A DNA stretch of 64,000 nucleotides, taken from positions 13,513,950 through 13,577,949 of the forward strand of contig NC_019872.2 in assembly GCF_002234675.1 (NCBI RefSeq), in the 5' to 3' direction. The notes beneath the pieces are model-generated. The model was not told the origin of the DNA. It saw only the letters and a program-made list of their open reading frames with translations, and did no database searches. This document shows, one piece after another, positions 36,291 to 51,200 of this stretch. The stretch comes from Oryzias latipes (lineage: Eukaryota; Chordata; Actinopteri; Beloniformes; Adrianichthyidae). Made by a program: the position numbers and the translations under genes. Position 1 is the stretch's first letter; every line of letters begins with the position of its first letter.

Positions 36291-39200
36291 CTGTGGGAAA
36301 GCACCGAGAGGAGATGAAGATTAATTACAGAAGAACAAAGCTGAGAGCTGGAAAGAGGAGTGTAGGAGAATGCATTTTCCCAACTGAATAAACAGCACAC
36401 CCTGTGTGGAGACTGAAATACTGGGAGGGAGGAGCTACGTTGATCCATCCCACTCAGGTTTTCTGTCTAGAAAGTCTGTTCAAACTCCATCTACAGACAA
36501 TTATTGACCGTCACTCCACCTGGGGGAATTGAAACCATCATCGTTATCCATTGTTGTCATTTGAACAGACAGCTGGAAAGGTTTTTGCAACAGGTCATAA
36601 GTTCATGTGAGCCTCAGAAGGGGGTAACAGTGGACAGAAATGGGAGACATTTCACAAACTTTTAGATCTGGTAATCAGTAAGAGGAAGATTTCACTGATA
36701 AATCTTCGTTTTTTAAGTAAATTTGTCTTAATTTTCCATTTCAGGTGCTTTTCAGTCCTTTACAGTTCTAGTACTTCTAGTGCGCAAAGGAGGATTTTGG
36801 GTCAAAATTAAAGACAAAAAAAACAAACACATTTGAAAAACTTCATCTAATCAGCTGGTGTTGTGTATTCCATGCACTCAGCAGTGTTTAAGGTGTCCAG
36901 TTTCTGGTCATGGAAAACCTGTCCTGCAGATACTTTATTTACTTTATCAGCATTGCTGACTCATCTGTCATGGTCCAAGTAAAGTTCTAGCAGCTGTGGT
37001 GCTGTTAACATCCTATAAATGTATGGACCTTCCTGAAAAATAGTTTTTTGTAGCTCTAATTTTCCTTTCAAAGTTTACCCCCTCACACACAAACACACTC
37101 ACACATAATATAAACAACATATGAGCAGACTTAATGACCCACTTCAATAAAAGTGGTGTTTTGGGTGTTTTTTGACATTTTTCTGATGATGGAGGACATA
37201 GATAGAGAAAACTAAGCTCAAAATTGCATTTCTGAGTGTTTATTGATTCAAATCGTTGTGAATCACAGGGAGACAATAGAAAAGCTCTTTGAAAAACAGC
37301 ATAACTAGTGACGTGTGATACGTTGGGTGTGCCGGTTCCTTCTGATGCACCTTCTTGGAGACGACCAGATCCACGTAGCTCCAATACTGCCTCCATTTTT
37401 GTTGCACTGCTCATTTTAGGTTGGGGTTGTAAGCTAGCAGGAGAGAATGTCCGCAGATATCTAAGTGATGGGTGATGGGAAGGGGGGGGGGTTACTTAGC
37501 AACAACAATCAACTCAGAGGGGAATTTCTAAGAACCGCTGTGCTTCCCAATCCCTCTGGCTCCACCCTATTGCTCCAGTTGTAGGGGTATTAGAAAGCTT
37601 TAATGATGTCCGAAATAGTTTTTTTAAGGTGGAGCCGTGGCGACTTAAGGCTGGCTATCCCTCCAAACACATTTCTTCATGTGGGTGTGCTCTGAAGCAC
37701 AGAAGTTTACATTTAAATTTAAGTATTAAGCTTTTTGTTTTGACTTTTTAAAGTTAAAAAACCAATGTGATGTATTTACTGAGCATTGGCAGCTACGCTC
37801 TGATGACCGGCGACTGTTTATGACGTCATCAAGCGGTAGTAACGTCCAAATTTAAAGACACTAATTTTTGCAAATCCCTTCGCCTGGATTGACAAAGGAC
37901 GAGATAGTGAGAAGCCAAAGAGGCAAGGAAGCAATCTGGAGTCAAACAGCATCCTGGAAAACAACAAAAGTTTTTTGGATTTTGCCTAAAAAACAGCACC
38001 TAATTAAAAGACTATTGGGAACACTTTTAAAGTAGATCAAAAGGTGCAACCTCTCAACCTCTTTCACCTTCTTCTAGTCTCTGAGTTTGCAAAGGGTTTC
38101 AGTCAGCCACACATCTGTGTTTTTGTTTCCAATGATTTATGATTCAGGTTCAGTTGCTGAGGCCCATTGCAAGTCGTTAATCTCACTTAGACGTCCAGAG
38201 ATGAAGATGTTCTGTCAAGCCGACAGGATGTCCAGCAAAGTTCTTTGAAATGATTAAAACCAAGACATAATGAGTTTTTTCATGTCAGACACTAAGGTGG
38301 TGGAATAGTCATGATTAGAGCTTTAAAAAAAAAAAAAAAAAAAAAAAGCTTCTGGACCCAGACCTTAGATACTGTGGGAAGGCCATCTGTCTGAGGTAAA
38401 CTGTCATTCTAATGATAATCCCAAACACAGCAGCAAATCTACAAAATGAGGTCTGAAAAGCTCAACCCGATGGAAAGACTGTTGTGGTTCCTCATGTCTG
38501 CTAGCAACAGTGTTATTCACATGTGAAAAAATGACTTCTTCATGGTGGTTCTGGGAGCAGTCCAACTTTTCTTCTGAACCTTTCGTTCAACAAATAAAGA
38601 CACCCCGTAATGTTTTGCATATTGTCTTTACACAAACTCAGAGTTAGGTAACTTTAAACCTGAGAGGAGCCAGAGGATTGTGTTATTATATTTTGATACG
38701 TTTTCCTTAGAAATCTTTTTTTTTGCGTGATCTTGTTGACCTTAGAGATATGCGGTAGACGGCCTATCCTAATGGATCTGTTCTAAATATTGTTGGATTG
38801 TGATTATGCGAAAGAATCTAAAAGATCATTTTTAAACTAATAATGTGTTGATCCACACTCTTATCCAGATTTATTCTGTGTAGCACGTCTTTACCTCTAC
38901 ATCTTTCACTGCGTATTACTTCATAAGTGGACAGTGTGTTTACTCAAAATGAGGGACTAAAAAAATATAGGGTGAGAAAGAACACGACATATGGCCTTTT
39001 TAAAAAAAAAAAAAACCCAGACTGTTTTACAGAAGACGTGTTGACGCAGTGGATACCACTCATGCACCCTAATCCCCAAATTTCCTCCGAGTTTGCTGAC
39101 AATCCTCGGCTATGAGGCGGAGTGGAATTTCAGACATCAGCGGTATGTAAGGAAGTCATTCTGGTGTTTTGGGGGACTCACCGACACAGCCTCTGACAGT

Positions 39201-42200
39201 TCTAGGGTTGTTAATTGGATATTTACACTGCAAGCTCGGTTTTTAGGGACTGAAATCCTTGGAGGAAAGACGGAGCAGTGGAGGTGAAGTATTTTTCAGG
39301 TGAAGCCTTAGTCACACTCATCCATTCAGGGGGTGTTGACCTATACGGGTGCTGCTGGTTTTTGGGTTGTCTGGGGTGTGAAGGGTTGTAAAGAGGAGCG
39401 GCAAAATCTTAAAGGGTGCACAGGTGAGTCTTGACTTATGAAAATGGAACGTACCATTGTTGTGCGGGCAGTAAATGGATTGTGAAGTGAGCAACATTTG
39501 AAACATTTAATGGACAGATTTTGTGCAGCCTGCTTTCAAGTGTTAGGGGTGTGGACTTCCAAAAAGCTCACTCTACATTAGCGACAATAGTTGCCATAGA
39601 AACATTGACTCAGATCGACTCACAGTCTTCTAATTCCAATATGGCGGCCTCCGTATCATAAGAAAAATTGCAACTAAATTGACTTCATTTGGTTGGAACC
39701 AGAAGTAAACCATTTTTTATGGGTGATGTCATACTCATGTGGTCCATTTCCCATCACTGATTCTTTTGTAGAAGCTCTCAGAGAACCAACAGAGAGAAAA
39801 CAACAGTCTGATCTTTGCCACTGAGGCCTGCATCCCACCTTTCGCTATGCGGAGAGTCTCGCAGCGAGTCGAACGAGTCCCCGTACTGCAGTCTCGGCCG
39901 ATGGGGGTCAGAATAACCACAGTGTGCAGCTCGCCGGGCCCGCGCCTCCATGCATGCAGGACTGCTGCATTTACTGGTCCCCACAGACGATGACATCATT
40001 CCCGGGGAGTCCGAGAGGATGCTGTCAGAGCGTTCAAGGCTCCATGTCCGCTCCTCGTGTCTGACAAACAAAGAAGGTGTTAACACGGATACACCCCACT
40101 GTTTCCCGGCGAACGTCCCCTACTCCTCAAGATGAACAACAGACGGTTTCCAGGTCTGGTTTCAATCAAACCAGTTCAGCTCCACCTCTTTTGACAAAGT
40201 TATCAGTCGCATAAAAAAAAACAAATCAAAAAAACCTCACCTATGACATCACAATGCTACAATAGCAAAGATACATTCTTTTAAGATGAAGTTTTTTTTC
40301 AATTTCATCTTTTTCTAAACATCTGCTTCAAAGACCAACAGCAAACCTGCTGCATTTGGTTTTATTTTGATCCTTAATGGGTTTAATTCACTCAAATCTA
40401 ATCACAATTATCCATTTTCTGAACAAGCAGAGTCACCGGAGTCATTTTGGGGTCACCGGAGCCAACTCGGCTACTGTTGGGTGAAGGCGGGGCGCATCCG
40501 AAACGACAACCTGTTTCCATTGCAGGGTCACACACTCCCACCTAGGGGCAATTTAGAGTCCCTAATTGACCTATGAAGCATGATTTTGGACTGTGGGAAG
40601 AACCGGAGCGCCCCAAGGGAGAACATGCATACTCCACACAGAAAGAATCCAGCTGGGATTAGAACCAGGACCTCCTGGCTGTGAGGCACTAACCACTGCA
40701 CCACCGTGCAGCACAAAAGGATATTTCAAAGTCGGATTAAACTGGTTTACCCACTGTTTTTAAATTATTACCGGTAATCTTTTTATCTATTAATCTTTTT
40801 AGTCTATTGTTATTTTTACCATTTTTATTGTTTTTAATATGTGTATGTGTTTTATGAGTGTGAGCAGATGGCAATTTTTAAATTTCCTCAGGGATTATTG
40901 AAGACCTATTCTATTCTATTCTATTCTATTCTATTCTATTCTATTCTATTCTATTCTATTCTATTCTATTATAACGCAGAGAAAACAGAATAAGAGAATG
41001 TCTAAATGTCCAAACTGGATGTGAACTGTAAAAGCTTTTAGGTTTAATAGCAATAGCTAAATAAGCTTTAGCAAAATTGGCTAAAAAAACAACAACCCTA
41101 AATTGTAGCAAACAGTGGTATAAAAACCACAAAAACGAATAAAACTGCTCGAAAATGTGGCTAAAAACACAAAGAACAAAGGAAAGTTGAAATGATCTTT
41201 AACTATTGTCGATAAAATTTGTATCCTTTAGAGAGCAGTTCTTTGAAGAATTTAATGTTTTTCTCCACAATTAGGCACTCAAATCAAACCACAAAACCGT
41301 AAAAGTGAGGAAATCCAAAGTGGAAGCAGAATTCTCGTGAAGGAACTAAATATCTCGCTATGCTGAAGATATTCCGTGGCAAAAACATGTGAAAGAATCA
41401 TCAGAGAACCTCCAAACTCAAAAATTCTAACTACAGAAATGCAAATCACACCAACAAATCACTCCATGTTAAAACATATTAAAAGACAGCAACAAATAAT
41501 AGAATAATAACTTAAAATTTTAGAAACCAAAACAGAATTCCAAATAAAAAAAGGAAATACATTCTCCATGCCGAATAACTTTTGGTTGAAATAATGGACA
41601 AACATTTCTTTAAAAAAAGAAATAAAAAACATTTTGGGAACCAAAAGTCATTTCCACATAAGCTTCACCTGAACTGGTAAAGGTGAGGGTGCATGCTTAC
41701 CGGTGAGTGGATGAGTGGGCTCGCGTGGAAGAATTGTGAGATCTGGAAGAGGTGTGACTGGCAGGGAAGGATCCTTCTGTCGCAGGCCGTATGACTCGCT
41801 CTGTCGCAGAAACGTTTTTTGATATGTACTGTTTGAAGACAAAACAAAAAACATATTTGGATAGGTCCAGCATTTCTATCTTTGCTTTAAATGAATTTAA
41901 ATCTATGAGGGTTTTTCTCAAAAACTCACATCTACCATAGGGATTTCTTCGGGGCCGGGTCCTGGGTGATTAGGTCCATTAGCAAGGTTACGATTGGGAT
42001 GTTCGGGACACATGTTTTGTCGCAGATGATTGTGCATCTTTCTTCTTTGTTTCCTGTTAAGCAGTCATACAGTTTAACATATGCTTTTTTGTTTTTACTC
42101 TCGATATTTAAAAAAGAAAAGAAAAAAAAGCGACACTTTTTTTAAAATTCAAATTAGGAAAGCCATGGTGCAAAAAGTGCTAAATAGACCTGCATCATCT

Positions 42201-45200
42201 GCAAAACTTACTTGGTTTTACAGTAGGCGACCACACACACGATGCCCACCACTAACAGAGCCACACAAATACCCGTGATTGTCAGGACTCTTTTCTGGTA
42301 AAGTTCCTCGGCCTCTGTCAACATCACACCCACAGATAGACACACACCCACACACCAAACAGAGAAAAATGACAGAACATAATTAGCGCCTTCAAGGTGA
42401 TTGCACGTCTGACTTTTTCTTTTGTCTAAATCCTGCATAATAACTACATCAAATTTGAAAAGCTGAAGCTTCCCGTAGATTAAATTCTTTCCTTACACTG
42501 AGACAAATGTACCAGTGGTGGAGTTTAGCAATGAGCAGCAATGAATTAGTAAAATTTGAATTCAGATTTTCAGGGCTAAACGCCAGCTAAATAAAAATTT
42601 AGCAGCTTTGACTACAAGGTCAAGGTTAAGGCCACTGAAGCAACTACGTACATTTTGCAGATTTTCCACCTTTTAAATTTCAATCTTTCCTGATACGTAC
42701 ACGACATAGGTAAAAGTATATCTTGCGTCCGTCACTCGTCCATGTGCACAGATGTCCATCAAGGGTTTCAGCCAACGGGTCTTTACATACATTCGGTTTT
42801 AAGCTTTTAAAAATTTTGGTTCGGGTGATAATTCTGCAGTTTACATGTGAGATGCGCACGCAAAGATGTGGCTTTCCACGACGATCCACATATGTCCATA
42901 TATGTCTAACGGACTTTTCATGCATGTACCACCAATGTATATCTTTGACATTGCGTATAAGGCGCAGATATCACATTGAAATTACACAATTGACATATGA
43001 ATCACTAATGAATTGCATATAAATAGCGCACTAATCGCGCACGGTTCATGTTCTGCGTTGATTTACGTGCTCTTTGCTTAGTTTATTCGTGTCTTTTCCG
43101 GGGTTTTAACGTGGTTCATTTGTGATCCATCTGTAAACTTTCACAACATATCAGATTTTTTTCCAAGTATATTCTTGTATGACAAATTTTCTTCCGTGCA
43201 TTACGCGCTAAATGTACGTAGTGGCTGTCTGACACGGACTTTACAATAAATGATTGATCCTGTTTGCTCGATATTCATCTAGAACTGGCTGCTCAGCGTT
43301 ACCATTCATTAACAAAGTAAACTAAAACATACTTAACTAAAACATACAGTACAATGGTGGGATTTAATCTTAATTTTTTTTTTTTTGATAAAAACAATGC
43401 TTTTTAATAACACATGATTCATATAAAATATGAGAGGTGCCTTTACTTTTCCAGAAAAGAGCTTGATAAGTTTGAGGATGAAGCAAAGGCATACTTTTGT
43501 ACTCAAAGTAATCAATTGTTCACATTTTTTACTTACTTTATCTTTATTTAAGTTTTGTTTGAATTGTTTATCATTTCTGAAAAGATGCCATGTGGGTTAC
43601 TTCTGTCCTCTCAAACAACAAAGCCCTTTGCTGGAAAAATTAGTTGGAATTAGAGCAGTCAGAAGAAGAAGTTGGAAGAAATGGCCAACAGAAGGAGAGG
43701 TAGAGAGGCATGCTGGCAAGAAAAAAAAAAAAAGTCATTTGGATCAAACATATCAGATGTCATGATTCGAGGTTACGATTCTGCTTTGCTAACAATGAGT
43801 GATTAAAATCAAAAGATGAAGATCACTGTTGTAAATCAAAAGAAAGCCATGGCATGTCAAAGGAAAAAACACAAACACTAAAGGGATGAGGCTGCAGACT
43901 GGGACATTGGGAGATGCTTACTGAGGAAAAGACGTGGGCGCTACAAACATGACATGTCATGCTTTGTACAGAAAAAAAAAATGATCAAGGTACGCTACCG
44001 TGAGTTAAAAGTTATTTTTCAAATCACACGTGTGAGAGGTGGAGATCACATCCATGTTAATGATGTTGAATGGAGGATGCACTGATTGACAGTCTGTCAT
44101 TTTGATCAGTTATGGCATGATCGCTCAGGAGATCGACTGGTTAATCAGATCACACCACAGGCCGAGCACGAAACATTTCCAAACGAACGAGGTCGTCGGA
44201 GCTAAACTAGGACGGAGAATCAAAAGGGATGGTTCCATACCCATAAATTCAATCCCAAGATGCTCTGCCATTGCAGAGGGTTGAGAGGTGGAAGAAAAAC
44301 AGCAATAAAAAACACAAGGAGAAGAAGAAACACACCGGGTTAATACAGTGGCACCTTCTGGCATGTGGAGTAAACACACTTCGGTACAACGACTAAGACA
44401 GCAAAAACGTGTCAGTTACCATTTTAGACCAGACACCAGCATGCAGGACACTTTCAGTCACACAAACCCTATCAGACCTCAGCAGCATGCACACAGGTAC
44501 TGTTCTATTCATCTACATGAACAATCAGCTGCATGGTCCTCTCTCAGCTGCATGTGTCAACACAGTCTTCCTGATATTTGTTGGAGGTTTTCTGCCACAA
44601 AGGGGCCACTTAGTTATATAAGAAAACCAAATCCTCCAATGGGAAAGAAGGATTGTTACATCTGCATAAGGAAAATATGCGTCATCCACAGAGATTACCT
44701 GTGCTTTCAGTTTTCTGCACCCTGCAACAGTGTCAGTTCCCCGCCACACCCATCACATGAACGGGCAAGTTGAGAGGTTGGAATCTGCGCTGTGTTGGAA
44801 TAATATTGCTGAATATGAGGGAATTAAAGCTGGACTTTATATTCTCTGGCAGAGTAAGGCCACGGGGATGTTGTACCAACTAGCTGAGTCCATAACTCTG
44901 GCATCCCACTTGCTGTACTTGGGCAAAAGCACGTCTCTGCTGCTCTTATGACAACATGGTCTTATTAATCTAAGCTCTTGTTGCGGGGGAGGGGGTAGGA
45001 GACATGTTCGGAAATATGCAGTGAATGTGTCCACCAGGGGTGCCTCGTAGTCACTGTGAGTTCACATCATGACACATAGATTATGAATGAAAATGACCTC
45101 ACTTTCCTTTCTTTGTTGTCATTTACTGTATCAGAATGTGTTCTGTATTTTCCACACTATAAGGTGCATCTAAAAGCCTTAATTGTTTTTGAAAAAAAAA

Positions 45201-48200
45201 ATCACAGTGTGCCTTATAATGCGGAGCGCCTTATATGGAATAATTCTGCTGCAAACAAGGTTGGAAATACGCTAATGTGGCAAACTTGGCCAACATATCT
45301 AACGTGGCTAACGTGTAGCGGTGTCAGACTGTGTGTTTTTTTTAACGTTCCTAAGAAGGTTTGGAGTTAGCGTTGTCGTGGTGACGTTTGTTTTGGTGGT
45401 ATCAGTCTGTTTTTTTACATGTTGCAAATAAGGTTGGGTGTTTTGAAATTCATTTTTTTTCCACCTTTGTCATGGTAGGGATAACACGTCATTGTAAAGG
45501 TGGGGTCATCTGGACCCCATAAGATAGCACAAGGGTTAAGTGTTCCTATTCATCTTGAATCATGAATCCATACATCCATGTATGGATTCACCCTTCATGT
45601 TAACTATTCATGGTGTTCAAATGTGTATACTGCACGGGTCAAAAATGACCCATAAGACAATTTTAGTATCTAATGATGGAGTCACATTGGAAAAAGGGGG
45701 TTAAGGTATTAAACATAGTGGGTCACTTTTTACCCGCAAGGCAACATAAGGGTTGAACTTCTTTAGACCTATCGCATCTCAGGGCTGCAATCGCTCATTC
45801 ATAAATATGCAAGTCAGTGGTCTCTGCATGCTCCTGGATGAGAACGGGACAGAAATGCTGTCCTTGATGCAGATGCACAGCTGCACTGAAGTGAATCAGA
45901 ATGCAGAAACAGTGACTGTAGGAAAAAGAGCTCCCACACATTACTGTCCGCTCTGCCAAGAAGACAGGTCATTTCAGCAGAGTGCATAGCGACCTTAGGC
46001 AAGATTAAATTACTTGTCGTTGGGAGTTTTACAATGGCTCTGTGTGAACACAGAACAAATACCACATGAAACCTGGATGTTGGTCTGCGTCGCTCTAATA
46101 CTGTCTGAATAACTGAAACAACACAGACTAGCAGATATTGTACAGCATCCATTAGGAAGCTGAAACAGATCCTGCTGATTATGTATCTGATGCCAAACTT
46201 TATTCATGCCATACTTTATTTAATCTTGTATTTTTTTAAGTTTAAGGTTAGGCAACATAAATTTTCAGTTAATCCCTCCTCCCATCAAAGAGAAACACCT
46301 TGAGGGTAGGTTCTGTGAAACAGCCGCTCTTAACAAAACTTCCTCCTTGAGTAATTTAGCAGCTGATAGATGTTTTTGTTATGATGCCATGTGGAACCAA
46401 GTAGGACTGATTTCTCTCACGCTATCAGAATAAAGCTGTTTTGCTGTTTGACATATTTTTCCCGTGTGTTATGAACTAAAGCAGCCTTCCCGATTTCTTG
46501 GGTTTCCACAACATCTGCATTGATTAGGAATCAAAGGGAGTTTGTTGAAACTGAGTACAACAGGACATTAGCAGTTGGGATGTGGTTTGTATGTTTTTTC
46601 AGGTGAGTTTGCTTGCTTTCTTTAGTTGATCATAGTGATTTGAAGACAGTTTAAACTTGCTGCAAAATAAAATTTGTTGCCAAAATTCTGACTTTAACCC
46701 TTGTGCTATCTATGTTAATGTTGGGAGTGCGGTCATCTGGACCCCACAAGACAACTGAACGCCACAAGACAATGCATTGAACCTTTTTTTCTTCAAGGAT
46801 GAAGAAATCCATGGTGTCCATGGATTACATAAAATCCTGGTAGGGATAACAGGTCAATGTAAGGATGGGGTCATCTAGACCCCCTGAGATAGATATCTGC
46901 TCCTGATTCACAAGGATTTGATTAACAAAAATACTCATGAATGCAAATTTAAGCTGAATTTTTTTCACATATGTCCTCCATCATCAGAAAAATGCCACAA
47001 GAACCTGTTAAAAACACCAAAAAACAATTATTTTATCGATGTGAGTTCTTAAAAGAAATAAAAAATTATATTGTTATATTATTATGTTATTACCATCCAC
47101 ACCTGTTACCTGGAGGTAGTTGCTTCGTCCTGGCTTTGAAGCCACGGATTAACTCTAGTCGTCATAAACATGCTTGCACATCTGCAGCTGGTTGCACAAA
47201 AAGGCACCATATTGTAAAATTCTTAAGCCATTGGACTGTGTTGTCACATGCAGCCTTGAATATCCAACCTTACGTCTTCACAGCAACCACACTTAGGCCA
47301 CAACTACCTGCTAGCAGGTTTAAGGTGAGCTCCTGTTCTGAGGCTGTGCATGCACCGCTCTGTCAGTTACAATCAGAGCACACGCGTTCCATGCAGACCA
47401 AACACAGGAACATACTCTATTGATCTAATCCCAGCTTGTGAATGAATCATTAGGGAAAAGATGCAGACACAACTATTTGTAATAACCAGGAATGAACAGT
47501 CTCTCTACACCCAGCATGCACGCACACACTCCGACACTATGACAGAAGAGGAAGTTGACATACGGTAGAAACTGGCCATAACGTAGGTTTGACAGCGATC
47601 ACCAGTAAAGTCATTTGGACACCTGATGGAAAGAAACAAAGCCACAGAAATGGAGGGAAGAGGAGAAGGGATAGGTGGAGGGTGGTGGACGAGTGACAAA
47701 CAAAAAATGTAAGAGTGGAGTGATGAAGAGGAGTATGCACAAAAAGAAAATAAAGGTAAGACAGAGGGGAGAGAGGGAGAGAGGGGGGGAGAGAGACACA
47801 GAGTTAGAACAACAGCTCAACCACAGGCAGCAGAAGCAGAGCGTTCCCATGGATGACACCACCACGTGTGCATGGTGAGGTACACAGCTCATTGCGTGTT
47901 GACCTGAGAAGGAGAAAGGAGGAGAAAGAAGAAGAGAACTGGGGGGGAGCGGGGGAGGGCCAGCAGGAATCCACTGAGGAGATCCAGTGAAAACCGTGCC
48001 TCTGTTCTCAGCTGTTCATAGAACATTAACATACGTTTGTCAGGTTTGGGCATGTACGACCGCAGGGGCTCAGTCTGTAAGCAGCGCGGGCCAAAGTATC
48101 CATCCGGACATCTAGGGGGGAGCAGACACGGGTTATGAAAAGGAAAACTGAGAAAGTGAGGTGCGTTACAAATTACAAATCCCTTTGGGTCACATACAGA

Positions 48201-51200
48201 TCAAGAATGTTAAAAGAGCATAAAGACAATCAAGAAGGTGTTAGAGTCACAGCATTTCCCAATTCAACCATCCACTATAGCATCCATTGGGATACAACAA
48301 AATGTTGATTAAAAAAAAGAATATTGAAAAAGATTAAAACCTTTGAACCAATAATGGACTCCAAAATGCATACACAACTGAATTTATTTCAGTTGTTTGG
48401 CTGCAATAGTCAAAACGGTGGTTACATTCTTCTGAGAATTGGATTTCAGATCTTTAGGGGTGTAAGGAATGATCGACTTAATCGATTAATAGATTCACAG
48501 GACTCAACCAGATTGATCGGTCCAAGACAAGTTGTCAAAAGAATAACCTATACCATTCTAAAATCGTTTAAGATTAAATGAATAGATTTTATCAATATTG
48601 GAAAATAACATTTTGATCATGCCATCATTACAGTCCAATGTGTGCAAACACTGAGTTTTGCAAAGACAAGTGACCATAGAGTAGGGTAAAATGTTTCAAT
48701 AATGTTCAATTTGTGTCATATTTTTATGTATATTATTTATTTTTATTTTATAAGTTCTTGTGTACTTGTTTGTACACATATTTAATTTACACTTGATTAT
48801 CTTGCGAGAAACACAAGGAATCTGGAAAACGTTACCTGCACTGTTCAGTACCAGGTATTTATCTCTGTGTCACACTGGTTGAATTTTTTTTACTAAAGAT
48901 GTCCTGGATCAATTCTTAATCAGTGAATTAGGTCGCTCAAAATGAACCGATATGAACTATTAATCGTATCGTCATCCATAACTCACGATATGAAACAAAT
49001 CGTTGTTAAATGAGTTGTTACATCCCTGTAGATCCCACACATGCTCACTTGCAAATGTGTCGGTAAAATGTTTTTACATCTTAACGTCGAACAAATGGAT
49101 CCATTCAGTCAAAAGAAAAAGAAACAAAGTCCAAGTGGAAAAATCAATTCATGATCACCCACTCAATGCGCAACCTCACTATGTTGGCTTTGCTTTGACA
49201 TTTTTGAAAGTCAAATGAATTTCAAACATTCTGTTCCATCACATCCCACTTTGCAACAGAGACTGGGATCAAACAGAAGCAACATGGATTCCGTGTCAAT
49301 TCTGTGTATTTTTTTGCATTTCCTTGTTGAACAGAAACAAGGAAACATGTGTGGTAGTGTCCCCTCATAGGAATCCCAAGAATCACTTGCAAATGCACCA
49401 GCTTTTGTTTATTTATTTTTCTACCTGAAATTTAACAGCACCAGATGGAAAATAAATTCCCTAAGACTAACCCTGAATATGGGAAAAAGGACAAGGAAAA
49501 AAAAACAGAAGAATATACTTTTTTTGGTACATCGTCATTTTGTATCTGAAATAATTTGCGCTCCAAATTCTTGTTATGGACTGATTTCCAGGCCACCAGG
49601 ATTCCACTCACAGCCACAAGTAGACCACCAACCTGACAAAAGGTCATTGGTGGTGATTTACTAGTTTCACTCAAGGTCTCCCAGGAGCACCATAACATTC
49701 AGCATTAAATTACTCATCCTGAGTGATGGCGTGTATCTGGGGACAGCAGCACCAATACACAAAGGAAAACTTGGCTGAAAGATGAAAGGAATAAACCAGC
49801 AGCGTATAATTTAAATATCAGAGGAGCACACAAATATCCACAGTGGTGTAGAAAATAAACATGTGACATTTAGGAGGAGGAAGTAAGTGTTTAACCATGT
49901 GTGGGAGGTTGTCAGGCAGGATCTAGTCTTCAAAAAAAAAAAAAAAAAAAAAAAAGTAAAAAAATAACCCACACAGCTTTTATTATGACAGCCGATGACA
50001 AATATTTCTTTTTATTTTTTTGTTGTTCACTTAGAGCTTTGTTAAATTTCGTTCATTTAAGTAATTTAAAATTATGACTGTTGGATCTCTATTTGAAACA
50101 AAAAAAATGTTCATTTTAAAGTAAAGATTAAAACACTTCTTAATAATAATGGATAAAGATAATGGCAATAATACCACCTTAACCCGATATCACCTTTTGT
50201 ATCCCAAATCATTACTTAAAAATTAATTTGATACAACTTGGTCCAGTGTTTTCTGCCCTATAGTTCATCATTATTCTGCTAGGGGCAGTAGAAGGACTTT
50301 TCCATGCTCATTTCAAAATGGTTGCCTCCGTGAAACTGCAAAAACACTTTTGGCGGGAAAAAGTTTAGCTAATTTTTAAAACTTTATGGTACAACGCCTT
50401 CTTTCTGTATTAAAAGAATGCAAAACTTGTTTATTAATTATTTTTAATACAACCAAACCATACGTAATGAATTTAGGACGGTGGCTATGTCATATTTTTG
50501 TATCTTAACCTTAAATTGTGCGCAAAAACGTCCCAAATCAATCATGTACTTTCTATTTTAATAAAAAATGATATTGCAATTTTTTTGTGGATTACATCAA
50601 AGGGTTTGAAAACATTTTAATTAAAACAAATTTAATTTCTTTGATACGGCTAGATTTACAGGGTTAACTTCTTGGTGGCTTGCTAATTCACTGTAGCATA
50701 ACAGCTAACGTGCTAATGCTAATAATTAGCTTCTGCTAGAAAATGCTCTACAACTAAAATAAATATTTTAATTGTCTTTAAAGCCTGTTATATTTTAATT
50801 CATTGCAAGGACTAACTTAAGCTACCTTTATTAATATTAGCACTACAGTTTTTATAAGGTCAAAGTAAGAAAGCTGGGTCTGAAACTACCTTAGCAGTTC
50901 CTTTGTCTCATGATTTGTGAAACCCAGCATTTTTTAAATGAAATGGCTATAGGACAACAAATCCCATGCACGCCTTCAACTGTATTATCCATCTTTTTTT
51001 GGACTTGCGCCCAAGCTGGGAGTGAATTAGCTGCAGCAATTGAGTTATTGCTGCCTTCAGTCTGTACAACTACCCGGCTGTCTCAGCCATGCTCTCGCTG
51101 CTTGTCGAGCATTTCTCTGTTGGGCCAACTGGACATGAACGCCTCACCAATGCTTTAGCACTAAATCGAACTTGTCAGAGGACTTATATGATAGTTTGTG

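Noticed and set aside
36291..36448. Upstream extension of the nrg2 last-exon frame to an ATG at 36448
   Set aside because: A consensus acceptor (TTTCCCACAG) lies exactly where the NRG2 homology begins, and the upstream residues match no neuregulin. It is intronic read-through.
37013..37414. 133-codon minus-strand open frame
   Set aside because: It lies within a family A repeat and has no full domain. It is treated as repeat-derived rather than a host gene.
49432..49698. Hydrophobic 88-codon minus-strand frame resembling a membrane segment
   Set aside because: No splice sites fit the nrg2 reading frame and no family is recognised; it is probably chance in AT-rich DNA.
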